Assembly (NCBI GenBank): GCA_001642005.1
Contig: LWCA01000328.1
Span: 1-32,278 of the forward strand
Length of the DNA stretch: 32,278 bases
Direction of reading: 5' to 3'
DNA from: Intoshia linei
Lineage: Eukaryota; Orthonectida; Rhopaluridae
Shown here piece after piece: positions 10,238 to 20,800 of the stretch. The translations under genes were made by a program, and so were the position numbers. Each line of letters starts with the position of its first letter. Positions within the stretch are counted from its first letter, which is position 1. The notes below the pieces were generated by a model. That model saw only the letters and a program-made list of their open reading frames with translations. It was not told the origin of the DNA and did not search any database.

Positions 10238-13200
10238 TTATGGTGTCAATCTTTTTGGGTCTCTAGGGAACAATGACGTTTTTCGAATATTATCCAACCC
10301 CATATAAAGCATCAAAACTCGTTCCATACCTAGATTTTGGTTTAAAATTTAAATTGTATCAACAGTTACCTATTCCGCAACCCGCGTGTGGTTTCACTCC
10401 ATACATGAATGATTCAATGTACTGTTTCAACGTAGTAACGTCTTAAATATAAATAAATGTTTTATAAAAAAATAAATCAGCGTTTACCAACCTTTTTTAT
10501 AACTTGTTTGTGTGTATAAAAGATATAAAAATAAACTTAAAAATGCAAAATTTGAATATAATCTGCACTGAATTCGTATTTCAATTTACTCAACAGTAGA
10601 ATCTCAGGTTGGGAAACGTTACTTACCAATTTGATGGTGTTCGGCTCTCATTTTTAACATTTCTGGGTCATGAATTCGCTGAGCGCCAGACAAAATTTCT
10701 TCTCCTCTCATAAACATGTCATAAGAATTTGAATATCTCTAAATAAAGTATTAAAACTTACATTTATTCATCTGCCCAGTCTAAAAATTAATATAAACCT
10801 ACCCTAATGTCTTAAATTTTAAATTAATTAAGATCTAATGTCACGAATGCCATCATCAAAATTGATCTAAAATACATTCAATTGATTCGAATTTTGGTCA
10901 TGAGGTGAAGAACGGTATCCACATTTGACATAGACTGTGAGATGTAAATATAATACTTTTTAAATTACGTTATCGTTTGGATCTGGCATAGTGTAAAAAG
11001 CGCGAATATCAAGTGGAAATTTGTCCAAAATAAAGAAATCAGTAGCATACTAAGAATACAATAATAAATTTACATTAAACAATTAAAAAATAATAAATTA
11101 AAATTCTAAGGCTGTTTTTTTCAATTTTCAAAATTGAATTTTTGACTCTGAAGGTTCCAATTTCTGAGAATGAAATTTACGATAATTCATCACTATTGAA
11201 AAACTATTAAAAATTGGGTTTTTGAATTTATAAATTGAAGGTGGTACACCGACAGTCAATTTTACATAAGTAAAGAATTTTTTAATATACTTGTTTCTTA
11301 ACTAAGGCACCCAAAAGTTTTTCGTTGGTTGTAGACAAATCGTCTAATAATCCAATTTCCACACCAGTTTCCTGGAGCATTTTTATGGCGGCAGGAAATT
11401 GCAATACTAAGCTAAAATATACAATTATGGGTTATATGAAAATTTAAATTATAATAGGGATAATTACGTCGGAGTAATAAATTCAAATTTTTGAACATTA
11501 TATTGTTCTTTTACAATATTTAAATATTTTGAACATCTAAAAGTATCAATTATAACTAATATACGTTACAGTTCTTGATAAATTATAACCAAAATTAAAC
11601 ACGAACCCTTACGTTCATCATTAATTCTAACTATTCAAAGGAAAAAACTAAATTCTGACTAGTTAAATTACAAAAAAAGTTTATTCGATTATAACTCTTC
11701 CAAAAATACTTATATATCCTATTAAATTGTAATCTGGACATATTACGATATTTTAAACGACTATACCTGGATTCTAAACTGACAAAAATATATTCAAACA
11801 TTCTACCAATAAAATGCATAACTTCGTGATAATGAACTTGAAAAGTCATTTCAATATCCATTCCAATGTACTCTGTCAAATGACGATGTGTATTAGAATC
11901 TTCAGCACGAAAAACTAAATTTCATTAAATTAAGTATACTTTAATGTATTCATGAACATTAATAACTAGTAGATTAAAATTAAAAATCAGTGATGTGCAA
12001 TATTTTTTTATTATTTATTGTTGTGTCGCAAAACAGTAACGACGTAAAACAAGGGGTCGTGGGTTAAGCTAGTGATGAATTCATCCATTTTTTTATAATA
12101 GTTTCTTACGTTCATGCAGAAGTTATGTATTAAGTGAAAATAAAAAATTAAATTGTTCAAAAGAAGCAATATTTTTTTCTATTATTTTCTAGATATAGTT
12201 GATCAATTTTGTTTCTACAATAATTTTCCGAGGGTAAACTTCTTCCCATATTTTTAAATAAATCTTTGAGTTTTGACTGTACAACTTTGTAAAATTCTAA
12301 TTAGCACATTAATATTTATATCATTATTCTTATAATGGCCCTACTTATAACACAAATTAAATAAAAAATAGCAGATTTTAGCAAACATGTTGCATTTTGA
12401 TCATAGGTAAAAACTGTAAAGTGTAAAAAAAAAAATATGTATATTCAAATGCGGACCACTCATTCCAGAATTGGGTTAGCAAATGGTTCGCGGGTAGCAT
12501 AATTGACACCCCTGGTATGATGATAATTCCATATTATGAATATTTTAAAAAACATCATTCTACAGTTCACGAAACAGTATATTAAATACATTATCTAAAA
12601 AATAACAAAATAACCTGGACCAATCGTATAAACTTTTTCAAAATCTGCAGCAATGGCCATTTGCTTATATAATTGAGGCGATTGAGCCAAAAAAGCATTA
12701 TCATTTTTAAAATATTTGAGTTTAAACACATTGGCACCTCCTTCACTGGCCGCTAAAATAAATTACTATAGATTAACCACTTCAACGTCATTATTCTTTA
12801 CTTCAATGTCTTTCAACGGGGGTCGCCAACACAAAACATTTGAAAACTATTGCGTTACATAATGTAGTGATGTTGTATCAATTTTAAAATGTAACTCACA
12901 TTATACAATTGAATATCTGTGTCTGTGTTAGCTTTTAATTAAAAAGTTAAGTCCTAAAATTAAAAAAACCCAATTTATTATACAATTTTCGAAAGTTATG
13001 TTTTATCACAAATTTCATTGTCAGAAATCATTCAGAGTCCTTCAGAGTCAAGACCTTTAATTATCTTATACTTTTTAAATTGCCTGATTAAAAAAAGAGA
13101 CTAGAGTTTTAAAGAACATAAATTCTGGGACGCATATTAAAATCATTACTATTGTGATAAATATCAACTTCAGAACATCTTAACGCTCAGTACCACAAAA

Positions 13201-15634
13201 TAACTTTTTTTGAAATTCAAAAAATTAAAAATTAAAACTCGTAGATTTACATAAAACATAAATTCTGATATAGTTCTAAAAACCATAAACAGTATGATAA
13301 ATCGCAACCTCAAAAAAGTGCATTTTCACGATCAAAACCCACATTACGCTTTTTTTAAAAAATGAAAATATTCGTAGGATGTTTTAAAAAATTACAACCA
13401 AAATTATAACAAGTATTCCATACATATCTAACAGGTTTTCGGCTTTTAATGAATTATTAGGAGTATAAATGTTCTAAAAAGTGGTTCATGATAAGGAATG
13501 ACTACGAAAAATATTTCTTAATTGAATTCCTTGTAAATAAGCAAATAACAATATCTAAATGTGAACCAAATTTCTTAAAAAAGTAAAAAAGTTTGTGTAA
13601 TAAAAACGGTCCCCAAATAAAAATAAAAAACACTGTTTATTGTAAATAATTTCAAAACGTAAAAATAAATACCAGAAATTAATTTCGGTGTATGAATCTC
13701 AATAAAATCGTTTTCATCCAAATATTCCCTAAATAACTTGCAAATATGGGCTATTAATCTAAACAGAGCTTGATTTGTTGGAGTTCTCAGATCAATAACT
13801 CTATTATCCAATCGAGTATCTTGATTTACAACTGGTAAATCACTATTCTAAAAAAAAATTTAATTCATACATAAAAAGGTCAACATTTTTATCAGTATTC
13901 AACCCACTTCGCATTGCATCGCTCAATTGTAATGGCAAAACTGGATTAGATGAATTTAAAACCCAAATCTAAAACAGTGTATGGATTTATAATAGAAACA
14001 TTTATAAAAGTTTTCAACTTACTTCGTCAATATGTAATTCAACATTTGCCTGAGTACATTTTACCGGTGTAGGAGTTTTTCGAATAAAACCAATAAATTC
14101 TACTATTGATTCCAAATTTATTCTAAAAATAGTTGAATTAATATCTAATACTTTTTGTATAACTCTATGAGGCACGATTAGTCATTGTGATTTCCCGGGT
14201 TTCAAGAATTTCCCGGAAAAAATAAAAATTTTTGATTCATATATAATATAGAAGCATTAAAAATTTTAGAAACCTTAATTAATTTTATAAACAATTAGAA
14301 ATTTAATTAATGAAATAACACGAATCTAGATTGAAATTTACAAATTTAATTAGAAAAAAATTTATTTATTTTAGATTGCTGAAAAAGTGTTTCAACACAC
14401 ATAATATTGATAGATTCGTCTTTTAAATGCGTATGTTTACGTATGCGTAAAAATGCGTTCTACGTTTTGTAACGAAATTAGAAGCAGTAGAGAAATTTCT
14501 TTCATTTTGTGTTGACGTTGGTTGAACAGTCATAAGGGCTTCCTTTAATTTTAACAATCTTGATCATAGCGTTTAGTTCATAACAACTCATAATATTTTG
14601 CAAAATAATATTGAAAAAAGTGGATAATTCTCTTAAGCGTTAGTAATTTGGGGTTGGAATAAGAGGTTTTTAAAAAAAGGATATTTTTCCATTAAGGGCA
14701 TGAAATTTAGATTTTTTGGTTTGATGAAGTGGATTTTTGAAAAGAATATCGTTATAAGTCAATTTTTCCATGAGGGCTTGAAATAGTATTTTCGATTAAA
14801 TTTTATTAGTGGTGGGATTTTTGAAATGGTAAATTTTAAATATAATATAATCATATTTTTATAGTAATAACAAACATAAATCAAATACAGGTATGTTTCA
14901 ATTTTTTAGCGGGAAATCCCGAGAAATTTAATCAATGTTAATAATAATTAATTAATTCATGAGTCACGAACCTTAAAAAATTTCCTAAAATATTTTTTTT
15001 TACCTCAAAAAATGACCCCTTTAATAAAGGCTTTATGTAAAAATATTAAATTTTTAGCGTTTATTGCTATGCATTGTGTGGTTATAATTTTTGATCTCAT
15101 TCGACATTTACAAACAATCTTTAATCTTAGATTCGACCATAACATAAATTAATTAGTTATACACCAATAAGTTAATGATTAACCGAGAATAGCGATTCAT
15201 AAAAAAATAAATCTTACGCTGCAACAAATTTCACCAAATCAGTACTGACAATTTTAGAAGCCATAGCTAAACATTGAATGGTATACATTTGCTGTCTGGC
15301 TACAATAAAACATTGCTTGCCACTTCCACGACTATTAAAAACTCTGGCAATAAGTCTAATTCTATCAGTCGATTCTTCAATATCATCAGCAAGCGACAAT
15401 AATTTTTCACTTCTTTTTTCGTTAAATTGAGATGTAACTAGTGGACTAAAACCATACTTTCCTTTAGAAACATCAGGTTTAATTACAATTTCAGATTTCA
15501 AATTTTCTTTCTATTAATTATTCCAAAAGATTTAAAAAATATAAAACCTTTTTAGCCTTCTTTTCTTCTTTCAATTTTTGTTTTAATAATTTTTTTTGAG
15601 CAGATTTAGACAATGGTTCCTGAATTTCAGTCAT
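10238..15634 (-). CDS. DARS1: Cytoplasmic aspartyl-tRNA synthetase, 13 exons, complete
   Basis: Exons, 5' to 3' on the minus strand: 15634-15548, 15510-15218, 14122-14023, 13968-13885, 13847-13673, 12752-12615, 11914-11767, 11536-11468, 11411-11291, 11049-10969, 10738-10627, 10441-10370, 10329-10238. All are GT-AG with consistent phases, giving 523 aa (human 501). It charges tRNA-Asp with aspartate and in animals belongs to the multi-synthetase complex. A lysine-rich N-terminal helix (about 10-32) precedes the OB-fold anticodon domain ([15 protein letters not shown]). Class II motif 1 has P242 in HTPKLIS, motif 2 has R295 and E297 in [14 protein letters not shown], and motif 3 ends GIGMERV with R497. 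'[19 protein letters not shown]' and the C-terminal '[10 protein letters not shown]' are typical of the eukaryotic/archaeal type. Introns run from 37 to 1095 nt. The gene starts 100 nt after the CANT1 stop on the same strand. Confidence 0.97.
10452..10457 (+). other. Candidate poly(A) signal AATAAA for IBA57
   Basis: This is the first canonical AATAAA on the plus strand after the IBA57 stop, 239 nt downstream. If used, the IBA57 3' UTR runs antisense through the last two exons of the AspRS gene. A second AATAAA follows within 30 nt. Confidence 0.45.
11988..12514. mobile_element. Possible hAT-like non-autonomous element in AspRS intron 6
   Basis: The left end CAGTGATGTGCAAT and the reverse complement of the right end, CAGGGGTGTCAATT, both resemble hAT terminal repeats of the CAGNGNTG type. 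The interior is non-coding. No matching 8-bp target duplication remains, so the boundaries and the call are tentative. Confidence 0.4.
12900..13400. repeat. Dispersed repeat family copy in AspRS intron 5
   Basis: Starts near 'TGTGTCTGTGTTAGC' and contains 'ATAAATCGCAACCTCA' and 'CACGATCAAAACCCACA'. The same ordered landmarks occur at about 18800-19130 in an eIF3c intron. Related blocks occur at 5880-6250, 11110-11270 and 1900-2110. It is non-coding and probably a fragmented transposon family. Boundaries are approximate. Confidence 0.55.
14180..14960. mobile_element. Probable TIR element in AspRS intron 2
   Basis: The left side carries 'GATTTCCCGGG' followed by 'GAATTTCCCGG' (about 14197-14218). 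The right side carries 'GCGGGAAATCCCGAGAAAT' (about 14910-14930), which reads TTTCTCGGGATTTCCCGC in reverse. These GC-rich islands in an AT-rich intron look like inverted ends of a small non-autonomous DNA transposon. Exact termini and target duplication are not resolved. Confidence 0.45.
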
Positions 15635-15707
15635 TTAATTTTATTACAATTTATTTTAAAAATTTAAATATCGCTCATTGAATGTAAAATTTTCATATAC
15701 AATACAA

Positions 15708-15713
15708 TTTATT
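15708..15713 (-). other. Poly(A) signal AATAAA for CANT1
   Basis: The minus-strand AATAAA begins 22 nt past the CANT1 stop, inside the 100-nt spacer before the AspRS start. It suggests that CANT1 is polyadenylated on its own and not co-transcribed with AspRS. Confidence 0.55.
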
Positions 15714-15734
15714 TATAATTAACATGTTAATTTA

Positions 15735-17584
15735 CTAGAGAAATTCTAATCCAGTATAAATGGTTTTATCGATAAACAAATTATTAACGTAAACTGATCC
15801 AAAAATGTCAAAAAGCCAAAAGTAACTTTCAGTTTTGGCGTTCTCATCTATACCGAAATGTTCAGTTTTGATCGCTACAATCAATTCGCAATTTGTATTG
15901 GGTACAAATCTGAAAGCAGAAAACCCACGAGTGTATTCGATTGCACCAATTTCAGTTTTTGTAAAATCTGACATGTCGTCATTCATACACAGTAATAGAT
16001 TCGTTGCAGATTGGCGATCTCGAGATTTTTCATATTGTAGTTTGGATGCTCGGCGTGGTAGAAAACACCATCTTTTTTTACAACTGTCCCATGCTACTGC
16101 TTCATGCGATATGTAACCTAAATTTGTAGTTTGTAGTGAAAAAAATTTGTTAAAATGTAGAAATGAACTGCACCAAATGCCTATTAAGTTAATTTAACAA
16201 TTAATTCTTCTGATTTGAGATGTAAGTATTGAAAAATTTGTTTAATCGTGGGTTCATGGATTATTATAATGAATACTTCAATTACCTGGTACATCGAATT
16301 CGGTTTGTTGTTGTAAAAATTGATATTTATCTTTCCAAGACAGTATTTCTTTTTTATTTGCGGAATCAAATACGTAGACATGATCTAATTGTATCATTAT
16401 TTATGACAATAATATCCGAAATGCACGGAACATTTCCCTAACGAATTTTAAGAAAAGGATATTACAAAATTTTCTGTGATATTTAAAAATCTTTAAGGTT
16501 TCTAGCTATAATAAACCAAAAATCAATAATCGTATAGAATGAAAAAAAGAAAATTAAATTGTTATTGAATTAATGATTGTTTAATCATACTGCTTTAATA
16601 CCTAAAAAACTGATACATTATATACACAATTAGCTTGAGTGGACTAAAAGTAGCTGGCCCTACCGACAGCAAACTTTTTTAATTTACCAAAAATTAAGTG
16701 TGGGTCACATTTTGATAAACTTTTACTTTATATAAGTAAAGATTACAATTTAAATCAATTGAAGCATTGCCATTGGTGTCATATGTTGAACCTGTTCCAC
16801 CCATATATAAGAATTCATCCTTCGTTGTGATCCATTCAATTTTTATACTATCTAAAATTTTTGAAATAACATGGCGAACCAAGTAAAGTCATAAACTTAA
16901 TAAAAAATACTATTTACCGAAAGCGTTGCCAATATCCTGATAAAAGAATCGAGGTTGTGCCGATTTGGCCAAGACATCCAAATTGTAGATTAAGTTGAAT
17001 TTTGTATTTAAACTAATCATTTCCCCATTATAAACCACAATATCCATCAATTTCATAAAATTGTCGTTCCAAATGTCCACATTACGTATCAAATCCAAAT
17101 TAACTGATAATGATGCAGTAGGCCTTGACACGGTATAATCCCTACTCATATTTAAATGAACCGTTTTGAGCGTACTACCCCATTTCATTTCTAAAATTAT
17201 GTATCACAAAGTACTATTAATTAAAATACCCATTGATGTCCTATTTTTACGACGTTGCTCATTACTCAATAATAACACTTTTACGTCAATAATGTCCGCA
17301 TAACTATCCAATTGATCTTGCAAATAATTTGTTAAAGGATATGTTTCATTGTAGTTGTAGGCTGAGTTTGAAGAAGAATTTTTCATTAATTGACTCAAAT
17401 ACAAAGCAAAAAATATAATTAACAAAATGATCAAAATAACAAACACAACAATCATTAAAATCAGTTTCAAATCAAATTGTATTGTTTCAACAATATTCTT
17501 CTCAGGTTCCTGTGACTTTTTTGGAACTGGTTTCACTGGTGTTTTTTTATCTTCAATTATAACTTTTGAAACTTTTGTTCCCAT
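15735..17584 (-). CDS. CANT1: Calcium-activated nucleotidase 1 (apyrase family), Golgi/ER, 5 exons, complete
   Basis: Exons on the minus strand: 17584-17230, 17190-16918, 16851-16747, 16384-16286, 16117-15735. Phases agree and the product is 404 aa (human CANT1 401). A lysine/proline-rich cytosolic tail (1-36) precedes one hydrophobic anchor (about 40-64), as in a type II Golgi/ER protein, with the catalytic beta-propeller lumenal. Family blocks: 'YNETYPL' (78-84), 'DIVVYNGEMISL', 'IEWITTKDEFLYMGG' (E215), 'YISHEAVAWD' (E283), 'RGFSAFRFVPNTN' and the terminal 'YTGLEFL' (E402). The acidic residues at calcium/substrate positions are kept. The enzyme hydrolyses UDP and GDP with Ca2+. In vertebrates this supports glycosylation and proteoglycan synthesis. 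The stretch around 232-245 (exon 3/4 junction) is shorter than in vertebrates. Intron 1 is 39 nt. It lies 222 nt after the eIF3c stop on the same strand. Confidence 0.95.
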
Positions 17585-17806
17585 ATTAGAAAATTATCAA
17601 GAAAAAATTAAGAAAACAATGAAAGTTCTGATAAATAATTATTGTAAGAATTAATGAAATTAGTGAAAAAAAGCAATTATCAGTATAATTGCGAAAGGAT
17701 AAGTTAGGGATTAATACATGGATTAAACTTTGCTTTAACCTCGATTTTAAATGTGTCGTGAAATAAAATTTTAATTTAAACAGGTTTACAAATGTGTTGT
17801 GGGTCA

Positions 17807-20800
17807 TTACTTTGAATTATGGTTTGAATTGCCATTAACTTTTTGTTCACATAAACGTTCGTTTATATCGCATAGCATATGCAATCTCTCACTAAGTTGT
17901 AGTGAAGCAATGTGCAAATCGCTTTGAGTCGTTTGATGAACAATTAATATTTTTGAAGGTTGATCCAATGAAGCCTAAATGTATATTTAATCGTAGTAAC
18001 AATACATTATCCTATTATAATCATTTATTCATTTCAGTCAGATTTATCGCTTAACTATTAGTAAATTAAAATTTAGTCAAATATATTTCATTGTACTTAC
18101 ATTGTATGTCATTTTCTATCCTGTATAATTTATGAAAAAGTTTAAATATAAAAATAACATAATTTACAATAATTTAAAATAATTTAATTTAACATGTAGT
18201 TTTAGAAAGTGTTTGGTATTAGTTATATCAGGGTTTCTCATCCATTTTTATCACGAATCGCAATTTCGCATTAAATATTTGTGAACATCTTAAAATCGAA
18301 ATCTAATCTAATACATGTATTACTTATTTATGTTTATAATGATAGTTGAATATAAAACTTTTCATGAGGACCGGTTAGGGTCCACGATCTGTATTGAAAA
18401 CCGCTTAGTTAGGTGGATGTACATTAAAATATATTACACTAATTTCGTCGTTCAAAATCATTTTAGCGACAATAGCATATGTTTTTTTAAAATCCAACTG
18501 CATTTGTCCGGAGAGAATTTCAAGAGATATATTTTCATAACATGAAAGACATGAAAAAAGGTATACTCTCAAAGCTTGTTCTTTTATTTTGTATTTTAAC
18601 ATTTCTTTTATTTGTTTACTATCTTCAAACAGATTCCATATCTAAAATATAATATTAAAATTAATTACAATTTTAATGGGTTTCAAAATACAATATATGC
18701 ATTTTATCAAGTACCGTAGGTCCGTGATTATCAACTGGAGTGTGCGCACTGCGCACGTAGGGGTGAATTTGAAAATGTAACATTTTTATAAAATAATCTT
18801 AACTTATATAAAATTCTCTGTTTGTGTGTCTGTGTTATCGTTTATTTAAATAACTAAATACTAAAATTTTAACAAACACAAATCCCAAATCAGTTTTTAC
18901 CGGTGTAAAAAGTAAGATACATTTCAATCTCAGAAAATTACATCTTCCCGGTGAAAAACCCAATTATCCTTTTTTATGTACTAGGATTAAAAAAATATAC
19001 ACTCTGATACACATTTTAAAATCATAGGCATCATCATCAATCGCAACCTCAACAAATAGCATTTTACGGTCAAACTCACAAATTACTCTTTTTTTAAAAA
19101 ATAAAAATAGTACTATAATTGAATAAAAATTACTGCTCATACAGTTAATTAACACACACAAAAATTTCATTTAACATTTATATTCATTTAATTTTTTTTG
19201 TTAAAAAAATAAACAATCATTGATTAAAAATTTTAAAAAATAAAAAATTTAGTGTTATGTTTAGCCTTTTATCTTAAACATAAAATTCATATAAACATGT
19301 AAAAACCTTTTTATCCATGTAATCATTAACGAGGAGATTGTAACATTTTTGCCAACATCCAAATCTCAGATGTTTTGTTGCTTGTACAACGTGTTCCCTA
19401 ATTGTTTCTACAGGTCCAGGTAGTTGTTTTTCATGATATTTTAGAATATAATGAAAATTTCTACTAATAGTTCGTCTCTTCAGATCAAATTCTTTAGCTA
19501 AAATAAATAAATATATAAATTATTTATAATTACATCACATTGTATAACTAAACAAAGTGGTTTTTAGTTTTTATCATTTTATAGCTACCCCCACTCATAA
19601 CACCATACAGTATTACTAAATGCAATGAGAAATTGTTTTTCTTATATTTTTATACACGAATGTTTGTGCTTATTTTCTATTCTACATAGTTTAACTAGTG
19701 TTATATTTAAGGCAAAATTTTTAATAACAGTAAGTTTAATAAAAAATTTTACTGCACAAAGTTATCATAATAAAAATATTTTAAAAGACGTCAGCCAGAT
19801 ATTAAATAAATAATTACACGCCATATACTGTGTTTCAATTAGAACCGCACAAATCAAGTAAATACTTTCGACAATTTCTAGGTTGATGTGAAGATGGTAA
19901 GGTAAAATTCTTTTTTTTTCAATAGTTTCTTGTTCAGTGGTTTTATCATTATACTTCAAATGGGAAATGCCTTGGGAAAGCAATTCCTTAATCCGCATAC
20001 CACTCATCATGTCAACTAAAGCAGTATGTGCTTGCATAATACACCCGTGACGAAAAGAGGACAAAGCAAATTGAACCAAAGCCCGATTATACATAACTTG
20101 TATAGATATATCATAATTTATTATAGAATGTTGTAAATGTGACATAAGTAGCATTTCTTTTGCAATAGTATGCTTATCCGAGACAGATAAAAAGTAAATG
20201 TGACATAGGGCAGTTTTAACTTTAATATCATTATGACAATCATGATTGTAAATGAATTTTGCATATTTTTCAAAATTACTATAAATTTCGTCATTTTCAG
20301 GTTTTTTAAAGTAAAATTGTCTAATCCATATATAGTAAGTTCTACACAAGTTTCCATCCACCGGCAATTCCATTTCATTAGAAAAATATACGATGAGATC
20401 ATTAATATATTTAACTAATTTTTTGTCGTCTTTTAATCTATTTATATAATCAACAGAATATTGGTCCATTGCTTGTAATATTTTATTCAATTCTTCGTCA
20501 AATTGTTCAACAATCGATACTAGACAATACTTAATTCTTAAATTTTCCTTATTGTTGTATTCTTCATCCCTTTCAGGTATATCAATGGAAACTTTAATGG
20601 TAGATTTGTTTAAAATTTCAAATATGTTTTCCACGCAATTCAGATACCTAAATTAAACATTAACATGAAAATAAACAACTAATAGCAGTAAAATTACCAA
20701 AATAAATTTCAACAATAAAAAATTACTTTTGCCAGTATTCGCTTTTAAGGTATGAAGCTTTATTTTGATCGTAAAGACAAATGATGAGACTGAGTAAAAT

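Noticed and set aside
10267-10446. 57-aa open frame on the plus strand just after IBA57, preceded by TAG and followed by AATAAA, looking like a downstream operon gene
   Set aside because: The minus strand of the same bases encodes the last two AspRS exons, including class II motif 3 and [10 protein letters not shown], joined by a 40-nt intron. The plus-strand frame is an antisense shadow.
13575-13811. Stand-alone minus-strand gene starting [11 protein letters not shown]
   Set aside because: It is part of AspRS exon 5 with read-through into intron 5. The same holds for the frames at 15214-15501 and 11631-11879.
16229-16441. Plus-strand open frame overlapping CANT1 exon 4
   Set aside because: It is antisense to a conserved, phase-consistent CANT1 exon.
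19765-20634. Stand-alone 289-aa minus-strand gene
   Set aside because: It is the large exon 10 of eIF3c (20647-19818) plus read-through into intron 10.
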